A DNA stretch of 35,387 nucleotides, taken from the NCBI GenBank assembly GCA_021793645.1, contig JAJYSJ010000025.1:1-35387 (forward strand), read 5' to 3'. Origin of the DNA: Bacillota bacterium (GTDB taxonomy: Bacteria; Bacillota; Sulfobacillia; JAJZYS01; JAJYTV01). Of the stretch, positions 14,889 through 23,235 are shown piece after piece. Made by a program: the position numbers and the translations under genes. The first letter of the stretch is position 1; each line of letters begins with the position of its first letter. The notes beneath the pieces are model-generated. The model was given only the letters and a program-made list of their open reading frames with translations. It searched no databases and was not told the origin of the DNA.

Positions 14889-16055
14889 TCACTGCCGATG
14901 GCGCAGCACCGCGCATAGTCCGCCTGCGACGAGTGTCAGGCCACCCGCAAGCAGCAAGAAGGCCAGCGCGACCCCTTGCTGCGGTCCGGCGACCGCGGCT
15001 AATACTGGGAACACGACCATCATCGCGGCCATCTGCAGTGTATTGACGGCAGACAGTGCGGTCGCGCGGTGATCGGCGGGTGCTAGCTCCAGGAGCGTGG
15101 TGTCGACCAGCACGCTTGCGGTACCGCTGGCGAATCGCCCCGCGATGATGCCTCCGATGCCCGCGGTGGCGGCGAGAGCGCGACCCGGCTGGGCGAAGGA
15201 CCGGCCGAACGCAGAGATCGGGTAGAGCCAGACCACGCGCGCAGCGCCCGGGTGCGGGATGCGCTGGAGATGCGGCCGGAAAGCAGAGAACCAAGCCACG
15301 AAGCGCCGCCAGCAGCCGCGAATGCCAATGAGATTGCCATCGGAGACAGCCCGATGCGCTGCAAGAGTGCCTGAGTGTACTCGCTGCCGACTGACGCGAA
15401 TGTCCATAGCGGGACGATCAATGCGGCGAGGCGCCAGAAGGCGGGCTGCGCCGACCCAAGGGTGGCGAGCAGTCGGGGCACGGAAGCAAACCACGGGGTA
15501 TTGTGGGGGGCCGCCGCGCGGTGCGACCGCAGGGTGGGAAGGGAAAGCGCGAGAGCGGCCGCAAGCAGCCCGCCGAGGGCATCCAGCTGATAGAGCAGGG
15601 AGAAGGAGACCGTTACAAGAAGTCCGCCCATCAGGCCTGCGCCTAGCAAGGCGAGCGCTTGCATGCTCATATAGCCTGACATGCGGCGCTGCAAGCTGTC
15701 TGGATCGTTCGCTTGCCCAAAGCGTTCCGACAGGCTTTGCACGTAGGAGAGTTCGACGCCCGATGGCAATGTGAGTGCGAGGGCGGTCACCGCGAATCCT
15801 GCGACCACGAAGCCGAAGCCACTGCCTGCGACTGGGAAGAGCACTGCGGCGGCCATCTTTAGGAGACTGCCCAGCACCAGGATCAGCCGCTGCTCGAAAC
15901 GATCCGAGAGAAGACGGGATGTCGAAGACGAACAGAACCGCCTGCATAACGGCATAGCCGAGGCCTCCAGGGCCCAAGCCCAAGATTCGGTGTTGGCGCA
16001 CCCGTCGACGCGCAGGTGCGTGCCAGAAGGGGAGCGAAGGAAACCAAAGCCCCAA
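14889..16055 (-). pseudogene. MFS transporter, frameshifted twice
   Basis: The gene starts in one frame with ALGLWFPSLPFWH and LGYAVMQAVLFVFDIPS. It shifts near 15925 into a second frame (RLLSDRFEQRLILVLGSLLK, through many hydrophobic helices to GGASWLGSLLSGRI) and returns near 15255-15270 to the first (AARVVWLYPISAFGRSF, then GIGGIIAGRFASG). Together this gives about 390 residues with some twelve membrane helices, and the loop DRFEQR is the typical MFS A-motif region. No substrate can be predicted. Its 5' end faces the hydrolase gene at 16117 across a short shared intergenic region. Two indels break it, unless they are sequence errors. Confidence 0.85.
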
Positions 16056-16116
16056 CGCCGTCGCCAGATTATCAGAGACTAATATTGGTGGGGGTAAGGC
16101 TACGCACAGCGCATCG

Positions 16117-16875
16117 GTGACCGATGCCGGAGCTAAGATCCGGTGGGTCGAGCTACCCGGCGGTAATCCGGCACGGGTGTACTTACACGGCCTCGGAGCA
16201 ATGTCGGCCGCTTACTACGCGGCAGTAGCGCCCGATCCGCGCCTAGGAGGACATCGATCTCTGCTTGTTGATCTCCTGGGCTTTGGGCTCAGTGACCGCC
16301 CTGCCGATTTCGATTACACGCTCGACGGCCATGCCGAGGCCCTCTCGCGGGCGCTTCGAACTGCAGCGGTGGTCGGGGCCGAAGTGGTCGCCCATAGCAT
16401 GGGCGGTGCCGTCGCTATCGTACTTGCCGCCCGGTACCCCGAATTGGTTTCCAAGCTGGTGCTGGTCGATGCCAACCTCGATCCATATGTCCCCAAACGG
16501 ATGCCAGGCAGCAGCGGGATCGCAACCTACACTGAGGCGGAGTTCCTCGAAGGTGGTTGGGACGAGACCCGCGATCGGGTCGGTGAGCACTGGTGGTCCA
16601 CTATGCGCCTAGCAGGCAGTAAGGCGATCTACCGTAGCGCCGTCCACCTGGCCCACGGCACCACGCCGACGATGCGCCAGCAACTGCTGGCCTTAACCAT
16701 CCCGCGGACCTTCCTATTTCCGGAGACGGACGGCGCGCCCCTTGGTGCCGACGAGCTGCGCGCGGCTGGTGTGGAACTCGTCGCCATACCCGAGAGCGGG
16801 CATAACATCATGCTCGACAACCCCGAGTTGTTCGTCTGCGCTACTGCTGCGGCGTTCGCCCGATCCGGCTCATGA
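16117..16875 (+). CDS. alpha/beta hydrolase
   Basis: 252 aa from GTG 16117. It is a typical alpha/beta-hydrolase of the esterase/haloperoxidase type. Seen: oxyanion-hole HGLGAMSAAYYA near residue 25, the loop LLGFGLSDRPADFDYTLDGH, nucleophile elbow VVAHSMGGAVAIVLAARYPE near residue 90, an acid in LFPETDGAPLG, and the catalytic His in IPESGHNIMLDNPELF. Length is normal and the gene is intact. Substrate unknown. It stands alone between the MFS pseudogene and repeat copy B. Confidence 0.9.
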   Translation: MTDAGAKIRWVELPGGNPARVYLHGLGAMSAAYYAAVAPDPRLGGHRSLLVDLLGFGLSDRPADFDYTLDGHAEALSRALRTAAVVGAEVVAHSMGGAVAIVLAARYPELVSKLVLVDANLDPYVPKRMPGSSGIATYTEAEFLEGGWDETRDRVGEHWWSTMRLAGSKAIYRSAVHLAHGTTPTMRQQLLALTIPRTFLFPETDGAPLGADELRAAGVELVAIPESGHNIMLDNPELFVCATAAAFARSGS

Positions 16876-17228
16876 ACGAAGGCGACGACTACTAGCTAGA
16901 GTCTGGTACCGTCGTTGTCGAAGGGAGATCCTGGAGCGCCGTGATCGACGATCTGGAGTAATACTGGACATCTTGTTCAGGATCGGCTGCGGATGTAGGG
17001 CGATACTGGGTCAAGGCGGGCTTCGACTGCATCGTGGGCGTGTACGGCTACAAGCCACAGGCCCGGGACACGTTCACTGACCTGGCGCTCGAGAGGTCCT
17101 TGCCCCAACTCTGATAGCATCCCGGATCGCGGCGGCCCTTGGCGTGGCGTGTCTTCGCCAAAGCCGCCCATACGTTTCGGGACCGGATTGAAAACTTTAG
17201 TGACTGCCGAGCCGGTTACATTACGTTA
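16876..17228. other. gene-free stretch with a possible coding remnant
   Basis: On the plus strand around 16988-17116 a frame without start encodes ADVGRYWVKAGFDCIVGVYG and ends ...LERSLPQL before a stop. Composition looks coding-like but I do not recognise it. No other feature seen. Confidence 0.35.
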
Positions 17229-17375
17229 GAGCGGCGAGCGCCAGGATGCCCTGGGCGAGGTAGGTCGAGAGGTCGCCGCGCTCGTCGTGCAAGGACGGCG
17301 GCGATGCCGGTGCGCAGGTAGCTGTACCACATTCGATCACCCCCTCTGTCGTTCGACGACAGGAGACAGGGTTCT
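17229..17375 (-). repeat. repeat unit, copy B (truncated at both ends, frameshifted)
   Basis: Matches copy A from the leader hairpin (left arm TGTCGT, right arm ACGACA) through the ATG (MWYSYLR) to the codons for LALAAL. An extra T in the run before the HDERG codons (CTTGCAC for CTGCAC) shifts the frame. The upstream box and the last part of the unit are missing. Confidence 0.85.
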
Positions 17376-17806
17376 TTGCATTAAGGAGAACGAGGATGCT
17401 ACGCCTCAAGCCTGTCAGCGCGGGTAATTGGACCTCCGTTTTGCTCCTCCATCGCGCGCATCTGAGCTGGTCCGCTGGCTGATCTCACGGGTGGGCAGGG
17501 AACGGCGGGCCGGTCGCGCATCGCATCCCTGGCTGCCGCATGGTGGAGATTGTCGGAGCTTTTCACCTGCTCCCACTACGCAGCCCCGACGTTATCGCAC
17601 AGGCGATCACCGAGCACCTGAACCGGTGATGTAGTTGCGACGCTGCGATGGCGGACTTGTGGGCTCCATGCGGCACCGCTCCTTCGTTCTCCTCGTTGCT
17701 CCAGAGGGCATGAGGGAACAGACCTCCAACCCTGCACCGATGGTGTGACGACCCCATGGCGGGAGATCTGATCGTTGCACGGCCTCGGAGGGGATGGGCG
17801 TCGTCT
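17376..17806. other. gene-free stretch
   Basis: Lies between repeat copy B and the PIN toxin gene. A short plus-strand frame beginning with ATG at about 17540 encodes MVEIVGAFHLLPLRSPDVIA and stops soon after. It may be a gene fragment, but nothing identifies it. Confidence 0.35.
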
Positions 17807-18238
17807 TTAACGATTCAATACCGATACGTACTGCTCGGCGCCATAGGCCAGGATCCGTTCGTCATGGGTCACAATGCTAAGGTCATGAAGGCGTGCGCTT
17901 GCCGCGAGGATGCGATCCGCCGGGTCTCCGTGAAACTTCCCTGGCAGCCGACTGCTTGCCACGGAGATTTCCGGAGAGAGGGGCAGCAGAAGCACGCCAG
18001 GAGCATCCAGCGCTTGTCGCACCCAGTCCAAGCAGTCTCTGGAGAGCCGGATGCGACCTTTGCTCTCGAGCATGGCAACTTCCCAAACGGAAATTGCCGA
18101 GACGTACACCCGGCCGTGGGCCGCTGCCTGTTCAATGGCATGAATGGTTTGCGTATCAAGTCTGTCATCGTTGCCATTCATCAACCAGATCCAGATGTGG
18201 GTATCGAGAAGAAGCCTCGACGTGCCTTCACTCGCCAT
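17807..18238 (-). CDS. PIN-domain toxin (VapC-like)
   Basis: 143 aa from ATG 18238, which lies 11 bases inside the antitoxin gene. It is a PIN-domain ribonuclease of the Sll0205-like group. The first acidic residue is in LLLDTHIWIWLMNG near residue 12, the second site is VSAISVWEVAMLESKGRI, and GDPADRILAASARLHDLSIVTHDERI provides the C-terminal acidic cluster. Such toxins cut RNA and are held inactive by the antitoxin encoded upstream. The open frame extends further upstream, but the overlap fits the ATG. Confidence 0.92.
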   Translation of the reverse strand: MASEGTSRLLLDTHIWIWLMNGNDDRLDTQTIHAIEQAAAHGRVYVSAISVWEVAMLESKGRIRLSRDCLDWVRQALDAPGVLLLPLSPEISVASSRLPGKFHGDPADRILAASARLHDLSIVTHDERILAYGAEQYVSVLNR

Positions 18239-18464
18239 CGGCGTCAGCGTCCCATCGCTCACCGACCGGAAGTGTGATATCGCCGACAATGGTCACCGAT
18301 CCCCTAAGATACCCCAGTAGACCATCGAGCGCATCCTCCTCGAGAGGGACGAGTTTTGCCACCGGCTTGCCACGCTTTGTGACGATGATCTCAGAACGCT
18401 TCTCCTTGACCATGTTAATCAACTGAAGACAACGGGCCTTAAACTGCCCAGCAGGTATGTCCAT
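18228..18464 (-). CDS. Phd/YefM-type antitoxin
   Basis: 78 aa from ATG 18464, with GGAGG upstream. Residues 1-50 match the Phd/YefM fold (IPAGQFKARCLQLINMVKEK, then EIIVTKRGKPVAKLVPLEED), a DNA-binding antitoxin that represses its own operon. The C-terminal part (GSVTIVGDITLPVGERWD) should wrap the toxin. It overlaps and precedes the PIN toxin gene, the usual order. Confidence 0.92.
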   Translation of the reverse strand: MDIPAGQFKARCLQLINMVKEKRSEIIVTKRGKPVAKLVPLEEDALDGLLGYLRGSVTIVGDITLPVGERWDADADGE

Positions 18465-18636
18465 GATCCTTTTCCTCCAGTCATGGTCATTAGTATGTGA
18501 CTATTATGGCTTGGAGGGCCTAGTGAAGCAAGGGTGGGCGCTAATGTGGGCCCCCGCGCAGGACGGTCCCTCCTGGAAGCTCCACCAAAGCGCTAGACCC
18601 AGTGCCACGTGTGGTTAGTGTGAAAATATCCGGTCC

Positions 18637-18890
18637 CTTTTGGCCCGCGCCGGAGAAGGCGAACATCACGGCGCCGGTGAGGGAAAGGGCCGCGAGTGCC
18701 AGGATTCCTTTGGCTAGATAGGTCGAGAGGACTCCGCGCTCGTCGTGGAGCATGGCGGCGAGTTTGACGCGCGCAGATAGGTGTACCACATGCGATTCAC
18801 CTCCCTCTGTCGCCTTGGTGCGACGAGAAGGAGTTCGCTCGCGTAAATCCATATCCTCCCAACAGGTGTTCCAGACCAGTAGTTCTTTGG
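18637..18890 (-). repeat. repeat unit, copy C (full length, pilin frame broken)
   Basis: 254 bp with all parts of the unit: upstream box (18850-18890), leader hairpin (18801-18833), ATG with MWYTYL, and the coding part to CAAAAG. Two extra bases after the seventh codon (CTGCGCGCGTC where copy A has CTGCGGGTC) shift the frame, so the initiator ATG no longer reads the pilin. The second half (GVLSTYLAKGILALAAL) is still open in the other frame. Sequence after CAAAAG is unrelated to copy A. Confidence 0.85.
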
Positions 18891-19180
18891 AGCCTACGGC
18901 GGAGACTCGAGGCTCAGTTGTGCGGCAGGTGGGCGACTGGTGCTGCCTTAGGTCGGTGATGCATAGGCGCTGTCACCCGGTGGTCGCGCGGGTCAGCGCG
19001 CCGAAAACTCGCTTGAGGGGCTCGTCGAAGAAGCGAGGTGGCCCGTTCGGGGATCGCCCCAACCTCTCCTCGTACTGCCCAACGGCTCGCTTTGAGCGCG
19101 TCCCCCCGGGACGACAAGGGCCGCCGGCTTCGGGCCCGGCAGCCGTTGTGCGTCATCAGGAAAGAAAGCGCAACCTTCGT
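18891..19180. other. gene-free stretch
   Basis: GC-rich sequence between repeat copy C and the VOC gene. I see no coding region with a start signal, no tRNA and no strong hairpin that I could assign. Confidence 0.4.
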
Positions 19181-19528
19181 TCAGCCCACCGTGCCGTCGG
19201 TGCGCCGGTGGAGCATGATGAGGTTTCCGAAGGGATCCCGAATGCCAGCAATATCGCAGGGCTCATGGCCCAAGATCGGCTCGATGGCAGGCTCGATGCC
19301 CTTCACCCGAAGCTCCCTGACGGCGGCCTCGACATCCTCCACGGCTAGCCCGATGCGAATCTCACACTGCGGCTCTCCCTGTGGTGGCAGGAATGGTGCG
19401 CTGTCGAGCCCTATCGTGAGTGAGCCCGCCTGGTACTCGACCCAGTCCTCATTCGCGATTCCCTCCTTGGGCAGTCCCAGAACTCCGCCGTAAAACGCTT
19501 CCGCCTCGGCCATCCGGCCCTCGGGCAC
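19181..19528 (-). CDS. VOC (glyoxalase/bleomycin-resistance) protein, 5' end probably missing
   Basis: 115 aa from the GTG at 19528. The C-terminal 100 residues are a VOC fold: MAEAEAFYGGVLGLPKEG, then IRIGLAVEDVEAAVRELRVKG and AGIRDPFGNLIMLHRR with the metal-binding Glu position replaced or shifted. The first strand (GCSIGSVCVPEGRMAEAEAF) continues in frame upstream of 19528 without any start codon until it meets the TniQ gene on the other strand. The gene has probably lost its true start at a rearrangement junction near 19530-19545. Confidence 0.75.
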   Translation of the reverse strand: MPEGRMAEAEAFYGGVLGLPKEGIANEDWVEYQAGSLTIGLDSAPFLPPQGEPQCEIRIGLAVEDVEAAVRELRVKGIEPAIEPILGHEPCDIAGIRDPFGNLIMLHRRTDGTVG

Positions 19529-19554
19529 GCAGACGGAGCCGATACTACAGCCTC

Positions 19555-20424
19555 GTGCCTGCCGGAGTCGGAACGTCAGACGTCGAGAGCCTTACGAGCT
19601 ACACCGTCCGCTTGGCCGAGAGGCATGGTGTGAGCTTGCGCACCGTGATGGCGGAAGTGTTGACCGATGTGCACCCTGCATTCAGGACTCTCGATGGCCC
19701 AAAGCCGTGGTCGCACATGTTCGCAACGGCGCTGGAAGCGGACACCGCGAGGGACGATCTCCGCTACCTCACTCTAGGGTACTGGGCAGAAGTGGCCGCC
19801 TACAACGGCACAGCCCCAGCCCTGAAGGAACAGCAGGCGTACTGTCCCCTTTGCCTTGAGGAGATGCGCCGCTTGGGAGGACCCGTCTACGCTCCGCTCC
19901 TGTGGTCTCTTGTCTGGGTGCGGTCGTGCCCAAAGCATGGGATCAGTCTCCAACGCGGGTGCCCGCACTGCTCCCTAAGCTTCGGGTACCACGAGTACTG
20001 GCGAGCGATCGGGTACTGCAACAACTGCGGGAAATGGCTGGGCCAGTCGGACCCGCGAGGGATGCCTCGCCCGATCTTCACAAAGCGCGATCTCTGGGAC
20101 CTCGCGCAGATGGAGCACATTGTGCGGATTGCCCCAGACGTGCCGCATCGGCCGCAATCGACGCCATCGCTGTGGCGAGGCCTAAAAGAGCAGTACCTTC
20201 AGGAATGGGGGAAGAGGCATAGATTCGCAAAGCGCCTGGCGGCGGCAAGCGGCGTAGAAGCGCGGGATGCCGTATCCTACTGGCTGAGCCGGGGCGCGAG
20301 GCCGTCGATGCAAAGGCTACTCGACATCTCCTACGGGATGAAGGAACCTCTGCTCGGCCTGCTAGCTCCCGACTATGACCCTCGGGCGCTAGAGTACCTC
20401 ACGCGAATTGCCGTTAACGTCTGA
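19555..20424 (+). CDS. TniQ/TnsD-family protein, orphan and possibly 5'-truncated
   Basis: 289 aa if the GTG at 19555 is used. Family similarity already begins a few codons earlier (RSRYYSLVPAGVGTSDVESL), where no start codon is available; the open frame continues upstream only as antisense of the VOC gene. The TniQ domain is clear: SLTSYTVRLAERHGVSLRTV, then two zinc-binding pairs (YCPLCLEEM and SCPKHG with RGCPHC) and a third CxxC (GYCNNCGKWLG). A C-terminal helical part follows (residues 215-289). TniQ proteins choose target sites for Tn7-like elements. No TnsA, TnsB or TnsC gene is present in the window. Confidence 0.85.
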   Translation: MPAGVGTSDVESLTSYTVRLAERHGVSLRTVMAEVLTDVHPAFRTLDGPKPWSHMFATALEADTARDDLRYLTLGYWAEVAAYNGTAPALKEQQAYCPLCLEEMRRLGGPVYAPLLWSLVWVRSCPKHGISLQRGCPHCSLSFGYHEYWRAIGYCNNCGKWLGQSDPRGMPRPIFTKRDLWDLAQMEHIVRIAPDVPHRPQSTPSLWRGLKEQYLQEWGKRHRFAKRLAAASGVEARDAVSYWLSRGARPSMQRLLDISYGMKEPLLGLLAPDYDPRALEYLTRIAVNV

Positions 20425-20445
20425 GTAGGAAGGAGGCCTCGTGCC

Positions 20446-20583
20446 GTGAATATCACGGACGAGATACGGAAGGCCCTTACTGATAGGCGAGAGCCGCTGC
20501 CGGACGGTGCCAACCTGGAGGCACACCCCGCAGCGGCTCGTCGCTTGTTTCAGGATATCTTGATACCGTTTGGCCCTCGGTGA
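20446..20583 (+). CDS. small ORF after tniQ
   Basis: 45 aa from GTG 20446, with AGGAAGGAGG upstream and only about 20 bases after the tniQ stop. Sequence starts VNITDEIRKALTDRREPLPD. It may be a real small partner gene or the 5' stub of a larger transposon gene. Its end overlaps the opposing membrane-protein gene by 34 bases. Family not recognised. Confidence 0.4.
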   Translation: MNITDEIRKALTDRREPLPDGANLEAHPAAARRLFQDILIPFGPR

Positions 20584-21275
20584 GATTCTTGGCCAAGAGG
20601 GGGTAACTCTGCAATCTGAGCAACCTCATAACACGCCGCCATGACCGAGAGGCTGAGCGATCCTGCGAAGGTTAAGACATCATCGGACGCTGAGGCAGAT
20701 CGGAATTGAGACAGTGTATCCAAAAACGATAATAGAATCGCGTATTGCGGGTGTAGAGAAGGGAAACGATCGTAGATAGGGCGGTAGATGTCCCAAGTCC
20801 GCGACAAATCCGCTCGCAACGAACCTAAGAGGGGAATAAACGGAGCGGAGGGGGTGGACGTGTGCGGGCTTGGACCGTATTGTCGGAGCGCTAACGCTGC
20901 TTCATTCCAGAGACCTGAGTTGTGTGCTTCGGAGGCGCCTGCGTCCTGAAGAATGGTTGGACCGATAAGCACTCGGGCGAGTTGCCAGGCTTTATTCCAT
21001 AACTCAAACACTGCTCGTTGAACGTCTCTTTGATGTTTACGCAACCAAACTGTTGTCTCTATGGTTTCGTGGTTTTGTTCTTGAAACCACCAAAGAATGC
21101 TACCAAGGCCAATAGTCCCCCAAAAGGTCGTTGCTATGCTCCAACGATTCATTGGCGATAGAACGAAAGCCACAACAGCCACTCCAAGGACAACCATCGA
21201 CATTACCAAGGGGAAGGCGCGGCTGCTCAGCACGCGCCCTCTCAGGTTCGATCTGTTGGGAGTTCGCCTATTCAT
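20550..21275 (-). CDS. two-helix membrane protein of unknown function
   Basis: 241 aa from ATG 21275 (MNRRTPNRSNLRG), preceded by GAGGTGAT at a good distance; the frame upstream of this is not supported. Two adjacent hydrophobic segments lie near residues 20-58 (FPLVMSMVVLGVAVVAFVL and ATTFWGTIGLGSILWWF). The rest is a mainly helical soluble domain (ETIETTVWLRKHQRDVQRAV, then LLSFLDTLSQFRSASASDDV). No family recognised. AT content is higher than in the core genes, as in the next gene, which suggests a different origin. Confidence 0.7.
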   Translation of the reverse strand: MNRRTPNRSNLRGRVLSSRAFPLVMSMVVLGVAVVAFVLSPMNRWSIATTFWGTIGLGSILWWFQEQNHETIETTVWLRKHQRDVQRAVFELWNKAWQLARVLIGPTILQDAGASEAHNSGLWNEAALALRQYGPSPHTSTPSAPFIPLLGSLRADLSRTWDIYRPIYDRFPSLHPQYAILLSFLDTLSQFRSASASDDVLTFAGSLSLSVMAACYEVAQIAELPPLGQESHRGPNGIKIS

Positions 21276-21378
21276 GAGATCACCTCGCACGGCGCCAGAT
21301 CGCCGTCGTAGAACGCGGGCATCTGCGTGAGTACGTCTCTGCCGACGGCGGTGGTAGATGGCGAGGCAACCGCCGCTA

Positions 21379-22287
21379 TCACTGGGCAGTACACATCCTG
21401 ATGTGCGGCGCGGTGGTCGATTCTTGTAGCAAACCGAACGGCAATCCGTGCCTACCAAACCACGCAATCATATCTCCCCAACTCTGGGAGAGAGGAAAGT
21501 GTCCCCCTGGCTCAAAGCTAAAGGCAACGCTCTTTCCATCATGACTACGCAGGACGTCGTACGACATCTCCTCTATACCAGGCGGAAACACGGTATCTTG
21601 TCTGCCGGCGAGGAAGAGCACTGGTAAGTCCACCCGAAACTTCGTTCCCCATAAAGTATTTAGTCCTGGACTTATCAGCACTGCCGCTCGAATATCTGAG
21701 GCGCGCTCGGCCATATATATGGCAACAGCCCCGCCCATGGATCCGCCCAGGAGATATGTTTCATCAGCCTTCACATGGAGACCGCAAATCTGTTGTAACG
21801 CGCTCAAGCCATTTAGGGCATCGAGGGCGTTCTGGCGGGGGGTGCTGACAGCGCCTCCGCTGGGACCGTATCCGGCGAAGTTCGGCAGTACAACGATCAT
21901 TTTGTAGGAAGCCCATTGTGCTGCGAGTGGCAGCGTGGCGGAGGTTAGCACACCCTGCACTCGGTTGACGTGATGGAGTGGCATGGCTCCCATCCAGCCG
22001 CCGTGCAGGAACACGAGAATCGGAAACGGTCCTTTCCCTGAGGGAATGTCTAGGTACTCTTGGATCAGATGGCCGCGGCTCCAGTACTTGAGGCTGTAAA
22101 TGTTGAGGCCAGGAACTCCGTAGGCGGACTGGGACAGGGTAGTCATGGACGCGAGACGACCGTTAGGCCCGACTGAGTGCGGAGAGGCCTCTGAGGGGGC
22201 CGTATTCGCGGAGCAGCCACCAAGCAGGCCCGCCAACAGAAGAGACACACCAATAAGCGTCGCCTTGTTCTTTTCGAGTGCAAACAT
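21379..22287 (-). CDS. lipoprotein alpha/beta hydrolase
   Basis: 302 aa from ATG 22287. An N-terminal lipoprotein signal ends in LLLAGLLGGCSAN, so the protein should be anchored to the outer face of the membrane through Cys25. The body is an alpha/beta hydrolase of the prolyl-oligopeptidase/dienelactone type: oxyanion-hole FLHGGWMGAM, nucleophile YLLGGSMGGAVAIYMAERA, acid in LFLAGRQDTVFPPG and the His in EPGGHFPLSQSW. All three catalytic residues are present. Substrate unknown. Codon use is less GC-rich than in the housekeeping cluster, a possible sign of transfer. Confidence 0.88.
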   Translation of the reverse strand: MFALEKNKATLIGVSLLLAGLLGGCSANTAPSEASPHSVGPNGRLASMTTLSQSAYGVPGLNIYSLKYWSRGHLIQEYLDIPSGKGPFPILVFLHGGWMGAMPLHHVNRVQGVLTSATLPLAAQWASYKMIVVLPNFAGYGPSGGAVSTPRQNALDALNGLSALQQICGLHVKADETYLLGGSMGGAVAIYMAERASDIRAAVLISPGLNTLWGTKFRVDLPVLFLAGRQDTVFPPGIEEMSYDVLRSHDGKSVAFSFEPGGHFPLSQSWGDMIAWFGRHGLPFGLLQESTTAPHIRMCTAQ

Positions 22288-22380
22288 TCAATTCCATCTC
22301 TTTTGCCGAGGATGCCGGCCCGATGCTTAAGTTTAAGTCAGGCGGATCGTATTTGCCACTCTGATGCATCACTGCACTAA

Positions 22381-22398
22381 ATCCCCTGAACAGGGGAT
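22381..22398. other. short perfect hairpin
   Basis: ATCCCCTG-AA-CAGGGGAT, an 8-bp inverted repeat with a two-base spacer, located between the lipoprotein gene's upstream region and repeat copy D. It could be a small operator or part of a terminator. No T-run. Confidence 0.45.
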
Positions 22399-22560
22399 GT
22401 CGGTGACCTCTGAGGAAAGAGATCTAGCGGTGCGGATTTGCAGCCTGATCCAGAGGCTTGGGAAGCATTGCGTTTCGTCCGCGGGGAGATGCGAAAAGGC
22501 GCACCCAAACCCGTGGGAAGCATAATGTGTCGTTGCCGCCAATCCTTCTGACAAATGACA

Positions 22561-22708
22561 CGTGGAGTATTCCGGCGAGCTTGATGCGCAGGAACGTGTA
22601 CCACATTCGGACTTCCCCTCTTCTCGTCGCCTTGGCGACAAGAAGAGGGGTTCAAGCGCATGTTGGCATATCCCACCAACAAATGTTCCGGAGCAATAGT
22701 TCTTTTGA
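22561..22708 (-). repeat. repeat unit, copy D (5' half only)
   Basis: Contains the upstream box (22667-22708), the best leader hairpin of the family (22615-22650; 17 pairs, loop of two) and the first 15 codons (MWYTFLRIKLAGILH). Homology stops at CTCCACG. Read as RNA in coding direction, every base of the stem pairs (one G-U); on the other strand the same position is an A-C mismatch, so the structure is made for this strand. Confidence 0.85.
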
Positions 22709-23235
22709 GGATGCCCTCTAAGGAGCAGCCAACGGCACTACTGACCGGGCGGGACGACGCTTGGCGTCGGACTGCAGGCCAGCGGGGCCATCGGGTTTCT
22801 TGCTCGTACCCCTCCGTCGCGAGCAGGAGACCGTGGCTGACGGGCCGGCAAGATGGGGCAGCAACCGCTTGACGCGGAAGCGGTCTTGGCCCTCCTCTGC
22901 GCATGCCTGGCGTCCACCCAGCCACTGCGATGCTATCTTTGTGGCAGGATAAGGTAATCCGTGCCGCAATGCGAGGTGAGGCCATGCGTCTGATTGTCGC
23001 CAACAGGGAGATGGAGCGGCTCTCGGTGCGCGACGCGCTGTCGACAGCGCGTCGGGCGCTTGTGCTAGGCGATCCGGGAACGCACCGGGTACATCGGGGC
23101 GTTCGATGGTCATCTGGAGCGGACGTGGACAACATCCGGCGCGTGGCCGAATGGGACCTCCAGGCCGATGGGACCAGAGGATCGAGCTTGTGAGTCTTCT
23201 CGCCTTAGACCCTGGATTGCTGCAGGGAGGTCGGG
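22709..23235. other. stretch without a confident gene
   Basis: About 520 bases upstream of the acetyltransferase gene. A plus-strand frame at about 22903-23193 includes MRLIVANREMERLSVRDALS and is possibly coding, but has no family I recognise and no clear ribosome binding site. It may be a decayed gene. Confidence 0.35.
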
